Positions 34,764 through 44,211 are shown, counted from the first letter of the stretch. The stretch is DNA of 64,000 nucleotides from Lachnospiraceae bacterium (GCA_003979345.1 RYVZ01000016.1:12010-76009), one strand, 5' to 3'. Numbers and translations are program-made. Notes: a model not told the origin generated them from the sequence alone.

Positions 34764-36230
34764 ATGAAAGTACGGATGAGAAGGATCCTGAAAGATAGCT
34801 GGAAGAAGTGCGGCGGCATATCGCCTGCACCTGCGGTCATGCTGGCATTTGTGTTCTCGTTATTGATCGCATTCGGAGTAACCTCAATGACAGCGGATGC
34901 TTATGTCAATACATATGGCGTTGTAAAAGAGGGAAATGGCGCGAATATCCGTTTAGAGCCCTCAACGACCAGTGCTGCACTTGCCAGCGTCAAAGGCGGA
35001 GAGCGCGTGGAAATATGCGGCACTGATGTGGGTGAGGACGGTTATACATGGTATAAAGTCTATGTAAATGGCAATACAATAGGATATATCCGAAGCGATT
35101 TGGTCACGGATACCGGAGAAAAGACCGGATCTATAGCAGACGATAACCTGACCGGGGGTACGATAGGCGGTCAGACCGGCGGAGGCGAGACGCCTTCGGA
35201 AGGAACCGATCCGCCACAGCAAGGCGAAGGTGATGGAGAAGGAAATGAGGGCGGAGAAGGAACAGTGCCGCCGGAAGAAGACGGTCAAACACCGATAGAT
35301 CCGCCTCCGGTCACACCGTCCCTTTCTTCTAATGCAACATTATATGCATTAAGCATCAGCAACGGTACGCTGACGCCTGCGTTTTCTCCGGACGTCACGC
35401 AGTATACGATCACACTTGATGATAAGACAACCTCGATCAGTGCATTTGGTATGCCGACCGAATCTACTTCCGTTGTCAGCGAAAACTATGGCTTTTCCAA
35501 TCTTCAACCGGGCAGCAACATGGCGGTGATCACCGTGCAGGCGGCGGACGGGACGAGGCTGAGCTATCTGTTTACCATAAACCGCGGCGAAGCGTCCGAG
35601 GAAATGCATTATGCGGTGCCGGGTCCGGTAGGAAGCACATCGGGAGGCACTTCGGATTCCGCTCAAAGTGAAAAAGGCGGCTCCAATATCGGGTGGATTA
35701 TCTTTCTGCTGATCCTTGTTGTGGCATTGACGGTCGTTTTAGTTCTGATGGGACTGCGACTGAAAGATTACCGCAGAGATTTATACGGCGGACGGGAGCA
35801 GGAATTTCATCTGCGTGATATTCTTCCGAAGGGAAGCGCGTTCGGGAAAAGCAGAGGGCGGCGCGAATATCGTACAAAACGCAGCAGGCGCGATGAGTAT
35901 GAAGAAGAGGACGAAGACGATGTGGGAGATGAAGAAGAGGAAGAGGATGAGCCATACACAGATGAGGACGATTATGGATATTCTGTTTCAGACAGTATAG
36001 AAGTCGATCCGCTCCAAACAGCGTCTCTTGCGGATGTGGATGCATATGGTTCCGATGATCAATACGGCGCTGGGGAAGATATGGATGAGGAAGCATTGGA
36101 GGACATTACGGAACGGGATTCTACGATCAATGAGCGCAAGTCCAATCAGGACGTTTGGAAGTCCGTGAACTTTATGACGCCCTCCGATGATCTCGAATTT
36201 GAATTTTTGGATTTGGACGATAATGAATAG
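34764..36230 (+). CDS. SH3 / cadherin-like membrane protein with acidic cytoplasmic tail
   Basis: About 488 residues from ATG 34764 (GAGGG five bases before). An N-terminal membrane helix (about 24-44), an SH3-like domain (about 55-115, NIRLEPSTTSAALASVKGGE), a Gly/Pro/Glu linker, a cadherin-like beta-sandwich (about 190-285, LSISNGTLTPAFSPDVTQYT), a second membrane helix (about 313-336), and an acidic tail of about 150 residues. The external domains probably bind cell wall. It ends 14 bases before the clpC start, so the two are coupled. Earlier ATGs at 34743 and 34752 are possible starts. Confidence 0.82.
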   Translation: MKVRMRRILKDSWKKCGGISPAPAVMLAFVFSLLIAFGVTSMTADAYVNTYGVVKEGNGANIRLEPSTTSAALASVKGGERVEICGTDVGEDGYTWYKVYVNGNTIGYIRSDLVTDTGEKTGSIADDNLTGGTIGGQTGGGETPSEGTDPPQQGEGDGEGNEGGEGTVPPEEDGQTPIDPPPVTPSLSSNATLYALSISNGTLTPAFSPDVTQYTITLDDKTTSISAFGMPTESTSVVSENYGFSNLQPGSNMAVITVQAADGTRLSYLFTINRGEASEEMHYAVPGPVGSTSGGTSDSAQSEKGGSNIGWIIFLLILVVALTVVLVLMGLRLKDYRRDLYGGREQEFHLRDILPKGSAFGKSRGRREYRTKRSRRDEYEEEDEDDVGDEEEEEDEPYTDEDDYGYSVSDSIEVDPLQTASLADVDAYGSDDQYGAGEDMDEEALEDITERDSTINERKSNQDVWKSVNFMTPSDDLEFEFLDLDDNE

Positions 36231-36244
36231 GAGTGGACCGGTAC

Positions 36245-38803
36245 ATGCAGTCAGAATTTACCGATAAAGCAACTGCAGCGCTGCATCTGGCAGCGCGTAC
36301 GGCGGCATCGCTCTATCAGAATTATGTTGGGACAGAACATATTCTGGTCGGGCTGATGCGGGAACGCACAGGTGTTGCGGCGAGCGTGCTTGCCGAGAAC
36401 GGTGTGGATGAAAAAAAGACGATCGAGATGATCAAGGATCTTGTGGTTCCTTCGGGATCGATGCTGTTAAGCGAAAAGGACGGATATTCGCCGAAGGCGG
36501 CGGAAATTTTGGAAGAAAGCCACAGGCAGGCGGCGCGGTTCGGGTCGAAAAAAACAGGGACCGAGCATATTCTTCTTGCCTTACTCAAGGACGGGGACAA
36601 TGTGGCGGTGCGCCTCTTAAACTCGTTGGGAATCGGGATCCAGAAGCTGTATGTGGATATTCTTGTGGCAATGGGCGAGGACGGTTCGCTCTATAAAGAA
36701 GATTTGGGAATCCGCAAACGGCGGCAGCAGGGAGGGAAAAGGGAGCATCAGAGCGTGCTTGCCCAATACAGCCGTAACCTCACGGAACTTGCGAGGGAGG
36801 GAAGACTCGATCCCGTCATTGGCAGAGATCGTGAAATTCAGCGCGTGATTCAGATCTTAAGCCGGAGAACCAAAAACAATCCGTGTCTGATCGGAGAGCC
36901 GGGCGTTGGAAAGACGGCGATCGCAGAAGGACTGGCAGCCCGTATCGTTGCGGGGGAAGTGCCCGACACCGTGAAGGATAAACAGGTCATGACGCTGGAT
37001 CTGTCCGGCATGGTCGCAGGAAGCAAATACCGCGGCGAGTTTGAGGAACGCGTAAAACGGATCATCCGTGAGGTGACGGAGGCGGGAAATGTGCTTCTGT
37101 TTTTGGATGAGCTTCATACGCTGATCGGTGCGGGGGGTGCGGAGGGCGCAATCGACGCTTCCAATATCCTGAAACCGTCTTTGGCGCGGGGTGAGCTGCA
37201 GCTGATCGGCGCGACGACGATCGCGGAATACCGTAAATATATTGAGAAGGACGCGGCGCTTGAACGGCGTTTTCAGCCGGTTACGGTCGAGGAGCCGATT
37301 GAGGAGGAAGCGATCGGCATCCTTATGGGGATCAAAGAAAAATATGAGGAGCATCACGGAGTGGTGATCTCCGATGAAGCGGTCGTGGCTGCAGTCAAGC
37401 TGTCCGAGCGCTATATCAATGACAGGAATCTGCCCGACAAGGCGATCGATTTGATTGACGAAGCTTCCGCGGCTCTTGCGCTGCGGGGTATGGAGCTGCC
37501 AGAGCAGCTCATTAAGCAGGAAGAGGAATTGAAGCATTATGATGTGCTGATCGAGCGTTCCCTGAAATTCGAAGCATATGCGCAGGCAGGAGAACAAAAG
37601 CGGGAACAGGATCAGCTTGCGCGCAAGTACAAGCGGGCGTTGGAACGCTATAAGAAGAGACAGTTGGAGACCGGACTTGTCGTCAGGGAAAACGATATCG
37701 CACAGGCTGTTGCACTGTGGACGAAAATCCCTGTCAGCAAATTGACGGAGAAGGAAAGCAGCAGACTCTTAAAGATGGAGTCGATCCTGCATAAGCGGGT
37801 GATCGGGCAGGAGGATGCCGTGAATGCGGTTTCCCGTGCGATCCGCCGCGGGCGTGTGGGCTTACAGGATCCGAACCGTCCGATTGCGTCGTTTTTGTTT
37901 TTGGGACCGACCGGCGTCGGAAAGACGGAACTGTCCAAGGCGCTTGCAGAGGCGATGTTCGGATCGGAGAGTGCGCTGATCCGTGTGGATATGAGCGAAT
38001 ATATGGAATCGCATTCCGTATCGAAGATGATCGGTTCCCCGCCCGGATATGTCGGGTTCGACGAGGGCGGACAGTTGAGCGATAAGGTCCGGCGAAATCC
38101 GTATTCCGTGATCTTGTTTGACGAGATCGAAAAAGCACATCCCGACGTGTTCAATATCCTGCTTCAGGTATTGGATGACGGGCATATCACCGATTCGAAA
38201 GGTCGTAAGGTTAATTTTAAGAATACGATCATTATTATGACGTCGAATGCGGGAGCCAAACGGATTGTGGAGCCGAAGAATCTGGGGTTCGCCGCACAGA
38301 CGACTGAGAAACAGAATTATGAGCAGATGAAAAACAGCGTCATGGAGGAAGTGAAGCGGCTGTTTAAGCCTGAATTTATCAACCGTATTGACGAGATCAT
38401 GGTATTTGCCGCGCTGACGAAAAAGGATATGGCGCAGATCGTGACACTGCTTGCGAAAAACCTGTGCAGCCGCTGCGCGTCACAGTTAGATATTGATTTG
38501 ACGATCACTCCGGCTGTCAAGGAGGAACTGGTAAAGAAGCATACCGACTTGAAAATGGGAGCGCGGCCGCTCAAACGAGCAATCCAGAGTCAGATCGAAG
38601 ATGCGCTTTCCGAAGAAATTTTGTCGGGAAAGGTGAAGCCGGGGGATAGAGTTTCGGCTTCGCTGAAAGATAAGAAGATCGTGTTTGTCGTAAAGGAGAA
38701 AGAGATAAATAAAGACAAGGAGATAGGGAGACAAGGAGATAAAGAGATAGAGAAAGACAAAGACAAAGAGAAGATCGAAGAGAAGATCAAAGATAAAGAA
38801 TAA
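36245..38803 (+). CDS. clpC: ClpC-type AAA+ unfoldase
   Basis: About 852 residues. Double Clp N-domain (VGTEHILVGL, GTEHILLALL), first ATPase (GEPGVGKTAIAEG, LFLDELHTLIGAGGAEGAID), a short middle coiled coil (about 420-480), and a second ATPase (GPTGVGKTELSKAL, ILFDEIEKAHPDVFN). It unfolds proteins for the ClpP protease. Unusually, no ctsR or mcsA/mcsB genes precede it; an SH3 membrane protein does. The C-terminal 35 residues are a Lys/Glu/Asp repeat. ATG 36245 with AGGAG eleven bases upstream is preferred over GTG 36233, which overlaps that ribosome site. Confidence 0.93.
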   Translation: MQSEFTDKATAALHLAARTAASLYQNYVGTEHILVGLMRERTGVAASVLAENGVDEKKTIEMIKDLVVPSGSMLLSEKDGYSPKAAEILEESHRQAARFGSKKTGTEHILLALLKDGDNVAVRLLNSLGIGIQKLYVDILVAMGEDGSLYKEDLGIRKRRQQGGKREHQSVLAQYSRNLTELAREGRLDPVIGRDREIQRVIQILSRRTKNNPCLIGEPGVGKTAIAEGLAARIVAGEVPDTVKDKQVMTLDLSGMVAGSKYRGEFEERVKRIIREVTEAGNVLLFLDELHTLIGAGGAEGAIDASNILKPSLARGELQLIGATTIAEYRKYIEKDAALERRFQPVTVEEPIEEEAIGILMGIKEKYEEHHGVVISDEAVVAAVKLSERYINDRNLPDKAIDLIDEASAALALRGMELPEQLIKQEEELKHYDVLIERSLKFEAYAQAGEQKREQDQLARKYKRALERYKKRQLETGLVVRENDIAQAVALWTKIPVSKLTEKESSRLLKMESILHKRVIGQEDAVNAVSRAIRRGRVGLQDPNRPIASFLFLGPTGVGKTELSKALAEAMFGSESALIRVDMSEYMESHSVSKMIGSPPGYVGFDEGGQLSDKVRRNPYSVILFDEIEKAHPDVFNILLQVLDDGHITDSKGRKVNFKNTIIIMTSNAGAKRIVEPKNLGFAAQTTEKQNYEQMKNSVMEEVKRLFKPEFINRIDEIMVFAALTKKDMAQIVTLLAKNLCSRCASQLDIDLTITPAVKEELVKKHTDLKMGARPLKRAIQSQIEDALSEEILSGKVKPGDRVSASLKDKKIVFVVKEKEINKDKEIGRQGDKEIEKDKDKEKIEEKIKDKE

Positions 38804-38988
38804 GAATTAGGACAGCCCATAAGAGACCGGCCATGATGAAAAGGCTTAAAAGGGAAATCAGCAGCAGAGTAATCAATGTGACGGGAAGTGAACGATGAGG
38901 CAGAGAAACAGAACAGGCGGCGGACAGGAGTGACACGAAAGCCGCAGGAGATACCAGTTGTAAGAGAAAAGAACAGGAGGACAAAAGA

Positions 38989-39402
38989 ATGGCAGTAGTG
39001 GAGCAGTTACTTCGCCCGGAAGCTGACGGAACGATCAGTTTCGGCAATCACACGCTTTCGGCAAAGGCAAAGCTGGAAGACTTTCCGCATGGAGGGGACC
39101 TGTATAAGGTCAAAACGTATCAGACCATGACGAAATTGGAAAAAAACGGCATGTTTGTCTACGAGTCGGTTCCGGGTACGAGTGTTTTGAATTTTGCGGA
39201 AAATGAGGACGGCGTGAGCTTTCTTGTGGAAGGAAAGGAAGACGCCCAGATTACGGTCGGACTGGCGGATGAGACGGAATACGAAGTAACGATCGCTGGC
39301 GAACAGGCCGGAAAAATGAAGACCAATCTCGGCGGCAAGCTGATATTGAGTGTGGAGCTTGCGGGTGCGGGAGAAGTTGCCGTGAAGATTCAGAAAGCAT
39401 AA
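38989..39402 (+). CDS. Conserved 137-aa protein (labelled endosialidase in relatives)
   Basis: A 137-residue all-beta-looking protein, preceded by AGGAGG. I recognise the family from Lachnospiraceae genomes, where it often carries the name endosialidase; nothing in this short sequence supports that enzyme activity. The TMTKLEKNGMFVYESVPGT block is its most distinctive part. The 185 bases before it contain no other gene. Confidence 0.7.
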   Translation: MAVVEQLLRPEADGTISFGNHTLSAKAKLEDFPHGGDLYKVKTYQTMTKLEKNGMFVYESVPGTSVLNFAENEDGVSFLVEGKEDAQITVGLADETEYEVTIAGEQAGKMKTNLGGKLILSVELAGAGEVAVKIQKA

Positions 39403-39510
39403 AAAAGAATTTCATTTTCGTGAAAGGATTTTCCTGTTAATGAAATTTTTAGAGGATTTCCTGCGGAAATTCTCTGAAATGTGTGTTGTTACAGATAAGT
39501 GATCAAATAA

Positions 39511-39549
39511 AGCGGTACAGTCCAGAGTACAGGGGCTGTACCGCTTTTT
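39511..39549 (+). terminator. Strong terminator
   Basis: AGCGGTACAG (39511-39520) pairs with CTGTACCGCT (39536-39545), then TTTT. It lies about 108 bases past the nearest gene, after two weaker AT-rich hairpins (about 39410-39475), so it may be a backup terminator or the end of a short RNA. Confidence 0.7.
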
Positions 39550-39735
39550 GGGGTTTATACGGGCTTTTTCGGTTTTATGCGGGAACTTTGAGGTTTTATG
39601 CAGATATTTTTAGGCTTTTACAGGCATTTCAAGTTTTTTCGGGTTTTTGCAGGTCTTTTCAGTTTTATCAGGCTTTCGGGTCCATGCAAATTTCTGTTTT
39701 TTGTAAGTTTTATTGTGCGTTTAGATAAGATCGAC
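39546..39735 (+). repeat. Degenerate T-rich tandem repeat
   Basis: Imperfect units of about 18-21 bases of the form TTTTATGCGGG / TTTTTGCAGG recur about eight times between the terminator and the tetR promoter. No ribosome site or conserved product; read as decaying repeat DNA. Confidence 0.45.
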
Positions 39736-39824
39736 ATGTACAATTCAATCGACCGGAATGCTTCCTGCCGACACGATACTGTATTTGAAAAAGTGAAGAT
39801 CTGATCAAAATATATTTGAACGGA

Positions 39825-39853
39825 TTGACAAGATCTGAGTCACAAACTATAAT
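39825..39853 (+). promoter_or_regulatory. Consensus promoter of the tetR-CPBP cassette
   Basis: TTGACA (39825-39830), exactly 17 bases, TATAAT (39848-39853): a perfect sigma-A consensus, the strongest in the window. Confidence 0.85.
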
Positions 39854-39903
39854 ATAATTCAAGTTATATATAATCCTAATTATAAATAGATTGAATTATA
39901 AAT
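39853..39903. promoter_or_regulatory. Probable TetR operator region
   Basis: TATAATTCAA (39853-39862) and TTGAATTATA (39891-39900) form a perfect 10-base inverted repeat starting at the -10. AATTATAAAT also occurs twice (39878-39887, 39894-39903). Position suits autorepression by the encoded TetR. Confidence 0.5.
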
Positions 39904-39915
39904 GGAGGTGTGGAT

Positions 39916-40491
39916 ATGCCGGCGAAAGCAAAAGTTACCAAAGATATGATCGTAGACGCAGCTTTTGAAATTGCAAAAGAATCGGGTGCGGAAAATATAA
40001 ATGCCCGTACGATTTCTGAAAGACTCGGCTGTTCAACGCAGCCCGTTTTATATCATTTTGAAAGGGTTGAAGATGTCCGGATCGCAGCGCATAAAAAGGG
40101 TAACGAATATCATGTGAGCTATGTGACAGATTTAAGCGGCAAATATGAGCGCCCTATGCTGGAAATGGGTATGAGATATATTCAATTTGCCGTTAAAGAA
40201 AAGAATCTTTTTCGCTTTCTGTTCAACTCAAATTATTTTACGGACGGTCATCTTTCTGACTGGCTTACGGAGGAACATTTAGCTCCGGTATTTTCTGTTT
40301 TGAAGGTACAGGCGAAGACAGACACCCAACAGGCACATCGTATATTTTCTCAAATTTTTTTGGTAACACATGGAATAGCCAGCCTGCTTTCCAATAATGC
40401 AATGATCTATGATGAGGAATATTGCATAAAGACGCTTTCGAATGCCTACTTTGGAGCGATGCATCTGTTGAAGGAGGGGACTTTATTATGA
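39916..40491 (+). CDS. TetR-family transcriptional regulator
   Basis: A 191-residue protein. The N-terminal helix-turn-helix reads INARTISERLGCSTQPVLYHF, typical of TetR. The C-terminal ligand-binding half is helical and unlike any I can name. GGAGG seven bases before ATG 39916 fixes the start. Its stop codon overlaps the ATG of a CPBP membrane protease gene, so the two are coupled and the regulator probably controls both. The cassette is more AT-rich than its surroundings. Confidence 0.9.
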   Translation: MPAKAKVTKDMIVDAAFEIAKESGAENINARTISERLGCSTQPVLYHFERVEDVRIAAHKKGNEYHVSYVTDLSGKYERPMLEMGMRYIQFAVKEKNLFRFLFNSNYFTDGHLSDWLTEEHLAPVFSVLKVQAKTDTQQAHRIFSQIFLVTHGIASLLSNNAMIYDEEYCIKTLSNAYFGAMHLLKEGTLL

Positions 40492-41225
40492 AAAATATGG
40501 CACAGATAGGAATTAAGAAAACGATAGCAATGGTTTTTGGTACGGCGGGACTGTTTAACGTTTTGTACCTCATTACAGGCACGGTATTGCCGCAGCTGCC
40601 TGCCCTTTTGATCTTTTGTATCCTTGGCGCATTATTTTTACTTCCCGCCGAATGGTACCTGATGCTGCGGCAGAGCAAAAAAGATTACGGTCGCTATTCG
40701 CTTGAGGCAGCACTGGCCGGGCAGGAGAAACAGCCCATAATAAAAATACTCTTTTTGGCATTGGTATTGTTCGGTATAGCGGGAATATTTGCATTTACGA
40801 TTCAACCGCTTGAAAACAGACTGCTATCGGCATTTCGGGAAGACCTGTTATCCTGTCTGCCTGCCGGGTTTGATTGGGAAAATATAGAATACATAAAGAG
40901 TTTTCCCAAGGCCGTCGTTGCGTGTACTTGTGTGATCTATTTTATCTTTAATGTTTTTGTTGGTCCTGTCACAGAGGAATTTTTCTTTCGTGGATATTTG
41001 ACGGCGTACAACAACAGATATGGAAAATGGACACCGGTGATCATAACGCTTATTTTTTCGTTGTATCATTTTTGGCTTCCCTTTCATAATGTTTTTCGTA
41101 TATTTGTATTTTTGCCCATCGCATATATCAGTTATCGAAAAAAGAATTTATATATTTGTATGGGTGCTCATATTTTCTGTAACTTATTTGCGACAATTTC
41201 GTTCATCATAGCCGTAACTCAATAA
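40488..41225 (+). CDS. CPBP-family intramembrane metalloprotease
   Basis: A 245-residue protein with about seven hydrophobic segments. The conserved motifs of CPBP (Abi/CAAX) proteases are present: EEFFFRGYL, a His in YHFWLPFHN, and GAHIFCNL. Relatives process prenylated or membrane peptides and confer bacteriocin self-immunity in lactic bacteria. No bacteriocin gene is visible nearby. ATG 40488 has AAGGAGGGG upstream and overlaps the tetR stop. Confidence 0.88.
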   Translation: MKNMAQIGIKKTIAMVFGTAGLFNVLYLITGTVLPQLPALLIFCILGALFLLPAEWYLMLRQSKKDYGRYSLEAALAGQEKQPIIKILFLALVLFGIAGIFAFTIQPLENRLLSAFREDLLSCLPAGFDWENIEYIKSFPKAVVACTCVIYFIFNVFVGPVTEEFFFRGYLTAYNNRYGKWTPVIITLIFSLYHFWLPFHNVFRIFVFLPIAYISYRKKNLYICMGAHIFCNLFATISFIIAVTQ

Positions 41226-41341
41226 ACATATTCATGTTTTGACATAATGTCCTGTGGAAAATGAGAATTGGCGATGATCAAAAAACAATGAAAAGTTTGA
41301 TGCCGGGATTGCGATCAATTCTTCCTGCCCGTCCCGTCTTG

Positions 41342-41350
41342 TGTTATAAT
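41342..41350 (+). promoter_or_regulatory. Extended -10 promoter for radA
   Basis: TGTTATAAT with the -10 at 41345-41350 and no good -35. The rest of the 336-base gap 41226-41561 holds a T-run and purine-rich sequence, and no gene. Confidence 0.45.
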
Positions 41351-41561
41351 CGGTTGTGGGTTTTTTCTTTTTTTAGAATTATAAGGGTTTGCAGCATGAT
41401 GGGAAATAGAACATCAGGTAATACAGAATAGAAGGATCAGGGTGTCAGGGAAATAAGATATAGAAAAACAGGGCATCAGTAAACAGAGTGTCAGAAAAGG
41501 CACGGGCATGTCTCCGAAAAGGAGCGGCTTTTGTGCGGATTCGGAAGGAAGGACAGCAAAC

Positions 41562-42962
41562 ATGGCGAAAGGTAAGGCGGCAAGCGCCTTTTTCTGTCAG
41601 AGCTGCGGCTATGAGTCGGCAAAATGGATGGGTCAATGTCCGGCATGCAGAGAGTGGAATAGTTTTGTAGAAGAACGAGTGGTAACGGGCGGTTCTGGAA
41701 GAAGCACTAACGGGAGAAGCGCGCAGGCAGGAAGAATGACGGGAACGGTTCAGACAGCGCATCCGATGCCGCTTTCGGAGATCTCGATGCAGCAGAGCGA
41801 GCGCGTACTCACGCACATCGGAGAACTGGACAGGGTGCTCGGCGGCGGAATCGTTTCGGGTTCGCTTGTTCTGGTAGGAGGCGACCCGGGTATCGGGAAG
41901 TCCACGCTTCTTTTGCAGGCCTGCAGAGAGCTGGCGGCGCAGTCGTTAAGCGTTCTGTATATATCCGGCGAGGAATCTCTGCAGCAGATCAAATTGCGCG
42001 CAATGCGGATCGGAGAGTTTGCAGACGGGTTAAAGCTTTTATGTGAAACAAATCTGGAAGCGATCGAGCAGGCGATCCGTGATACAAATCCTCAGATCGT
42101 GGTTATTGATTCGATTCAGACGATGTACAGTGAGCAGGTGTCTTCTGCGCCGGGCAGTGTTTCGCAGGTGCGTGAATCGACGAATATTTTTTTGCAGCTG
42201 GCAAAGGGGCTTGGCATTTCCGTGTTTATTGTCGGTCATGTAACAAAGGAAGGGACGGTCGCGGGGCCTCGCGTATTAGAGCATATGGTTGATACGGTGC
42301 TTTATTTTGAGGGGGACAGGCACGCTTCGTACCGCATTCTGCGCGGAGTGAAGAATCGTTTCGGCTCTACCGATGAGATCGGCGTGTTTGAGATGCGCAG
42401 GGAAGGGCTTGCGGAGGTAAAAAATCCGTCGGAGTATATGCTGAGCGGCAAGCCGGAGGGGGCAAGCGGTTCTGTTGCAGCATGTTCTTTGGAGGGAACA
42501 AGGACGATTCTTTTGGAAGTGCAGGCGCTTGTGTGTCAGACGAGTTTTGGGATACCACGCAGGCAGGCGAACGGTACGGACTTAAATCGCGTCAATCTGT
42601 TAATGGCGGTGCTCGAAAAACGTGCCGGAATGCAGCTATCTGGATGTGATGCTTATGTGAATCTGGCAGGAGGTATGCGGATCACGGAACCGGCAATGGA
42701 TTTGGGTATTGTCATGGCGGTGGCATCCAGTCATAAAAACAGACCTATCGCAGAAAAAACCGTCGTTTTTGGCGAAGTGGGATTGAGCGGCGAGGTGCGC
42801 GCAGTCAGCATGGCAAAGCAGCGAGTCGCGGAGGCTGCAAAGCTTGGCTTTACGGTGTGCATTCTACCGGAGGCAAACAGAGAGGCATTGAAAGGCGATC
42901 TGCCGGAAGGGATTCGGGTAGTCGGCGTAAAATCGGTCGCGGATGCGATCGCAATGATCTGA
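41562..42962 (+). CDS. radA: DNA repair protein RadA/Sms
   Basis: A 466-residue protein: N-terminal zinc finger (FCQSCGYES, CPACREW), RecA-like ATPase (GGDPGIGKSTL; VVIDSIQTM), the RadA-specific KNRFGSTDEIGVFEM, and a C-terminal Lon-protease-like domain without catalytic function. It helps branch migration in recombination repair. ATG 41562 follows GGAAGGACAGC. In many Firmicutes radA follows clpC directly; here a TetR-CPBP cassette and the 137-aa gene lie between them, and disA does not follow. Confidence 0.96.
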   Translation: MAKGKAASAFFCQSCGYESAKWMGQCPACREWNSFVEERVVTGGSGRSTNGRSAQAGRMTGTVQTAHPMPLSEISMQQSERVLTHIGELDRVLGGGIVSGSLVLVGGDPGIGKSTLLLQACRELAAQSLSVLYISGEESLQQIKLRAMRIGEFADGLKLLCETNLEAIEQAIRDTNPQIVVIDSIQTMYSEQVSSAPGSVSQVRESTNIFLQLAKGLGISVFIVGHVTKEGTVAGPRVLEHMVDTVLYFEGDRHASYRILRGVKNRFGSTDEIGVFEMRREGLAEVKNPSEYMLSGKPEGASGSVAACSLEGTRTILLEVQALVCQTSFGIPRRQANGTDLNRVNLLMAVLEKRAGMQLSGCDAYVNLAGGMRITEPAMDLGIVMAVASSHKNRPIAEKTVVFGEVGLSGEVRAVSMAKQRVAEAAKLGFTVCILPEANREALKGDLPEGIRVVGVKSVADAIAMI

Positions 42963-43128
42963 ACAGCCGGTTGAATGTGGATATGGCTGCGATCATCATT
43001 TGAATCACTTTTAACAATTCCGGCAAATTGCTTTGCAATTATCCGAAACCGGTGTTGTTTCAAAATATCTTAAGGATTGCCGGAATGTTTTTGAACAGGG
43101 GTTATAAAACGGGGAAGGAGAGTCATAT

Positions 43129-43350
43129 ATGAATATCGGAAATATGGCAAAGATCATGGGGGCGTGGGGAGCGTTTCAAAAAAATCACCCGAAGTTCCCT
43201 GCCTTTTGTAAAGCAGTCGCCAAGAAAGGGCTTCGAGAGGGAAGCGTGATCGAAGTGATCGTGACAACTCAGGACGGGGAGAAAATCGAAACAAGTATTC
43301 GGGTTCAGGAAAGCGATATGGAACTGATCAAAGGGCTTGGAGGAATGTGA
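43129..43350 (+). CDS. Small conserved hypothetical protein, 73 aa
   Basis: A 73-residue soluble protein with a helical first half (MGAWGAFQKNHPKFPAFCKAV) and two likely beta strands after it. GGGGAAGGAGAG lies upstream. It converges on the minus-strand 187-aa gene with only six bases between, and no terminator is visible. Family not named. Confidence 0.65.
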   Translation: MNIGNMAKIMGAWGAFQKNHPKFPAFCKAVAKKGLREGSVIEVIVTTQDGEKIETSIRVQESDMELIKGLGGM

Positions 43351-43356
43351 GGCTTG

Positions 43357-43920
43357 TTATAATAAATGTCCGTCCATGATATGATGAAGCTCCGCTATGA
43401 TACGGGAATAATGCCTTTGAAAGCGTTCATCTGTAAGGTCCAGGGCGTCGAAGCGTATCAGGCGGTCAACAATGTGTTCGGATATTCTTTTTTTATATTC
43501 GATGGAATCCTCATAACGGTGCAGCTCTAAATGACCGGCTGCAGCTTCGTCCGACAATCTGGAATACAGGTCATTTACAAGGATCTCTCTTACAACGGGT
43601 ACTTCCTGTTCGCAGACAAGTTCGGCATCCCAGGAAGTCATTCCCCGCTGGAATCCATCTTCGTGCACTTCATAGACTGAACAGCTTTTGCCGTAAAAAA
43701 TGCTGTAAAACGCGTTGGGGTAGCATTCGTAAACGACGGGGATATTGCCGTGATGTACAACATCATGATTACTGATGATAAAATCGAAATCATCCTGAGG
43801 CGCGCCAAACAGAAGACCTGTTACGAAATGATCGACTGCGTAAACATACGCTTTATGATGGGTGGAAATACGGGGTTTTAATATCTGAATGCCGCTAGTT
43901 TGGGAGACATGATAGTACAT
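43357..43920 (-). CDS. Hypothetical protein, 187 aa
   Basis: A soluble 187-residue protein. The opening MYYHVSQTSGIQILKPRIST followed by YVYAVDHFVTGLLFG resembles the start of proteins that bind NAD or act on nucleic acids (an H...L.P.S..VYA pattern), but I cannot place it in a family. The rest is acidic and helical. Minus-strand ribosome site GGCAGG is modest. It stands alone between radA-linked genes and tRNA-Trp. Confidence 0.65.
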   Translation of the reverse strand: MYYHVSQTSGIQILKPRISTHHKAYVYAVDHFVTGLLFGAPQDDFDFIISNHDVVHHGNIPVVYECYPNAFYSIFYGKSCSVYEVHEDGFQRGMTSWDAELVCEQEVPVVREILVNDLYSRLSDEAAAGHLELHRYEDSIEYKKRISEHIVDRLIRFDALDLTDERFQRHYSRIIAELHHIMDGHLL

Positions 43921-44076
43921 AAGCGGGCCTGCCTTTCAATTTTATATTTATAGAATCATATCAGATTTTAATGGATCATGCAAGGGACGCGCGTGGGGCT
44001 TGCGGCTTTACGAGTCGGGGGAGCTTTGCGGCAGAGTCAGCACAATTTTTTAGCGGCAGAGACAGAAATTAGGGGC

Positions 44077-44106
44077 TTGCCAGATCGTACTCTTCTGTGC
44101 TATAAT
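44077..44106 (+). promoter_or_regulatory. Promoter of tRNA-Trp
   Basis: TTGCCA (44077-44082), 18 bases, TATAAT (44101-44106), 30 bases before the mature tRNA. Confidence 0.7.
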
Positions 44107-44135
44107 ACAACTCGGCAGTTGTTCGTCAGTTTTAT

Positions 44136-44206
44136 AGGGGAATCATACAGTGGTAGTATTGCGGTCTCCAAAACCGTTCACGGGGGTTCGAATCCCTCTT
44201 CCCCTG
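44136..44206 (+). tRNA. tRNA-Trp (anticodon CCA)
   Basis: A 71-base cloverleaf: acceptor AGGGGAA with TTCCCCT, D stem ATAC/GTAT, anticodon stem CGGT/ACCG around loop CTCCAAA, and T arm GGGGGTTCGAATCCCTC. Discriminator G at 44206; CCA is not encoded. Single gene with its own promoter. Confidence 0.93.
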
Positions 44207-44211
44207 TTTCT

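Noticed and set aside
39483..39728. 81-codon frame rich in Phe and Gln
   Set aside because: It runs through a terminator and the T-rich repeats, without a ribosome site.
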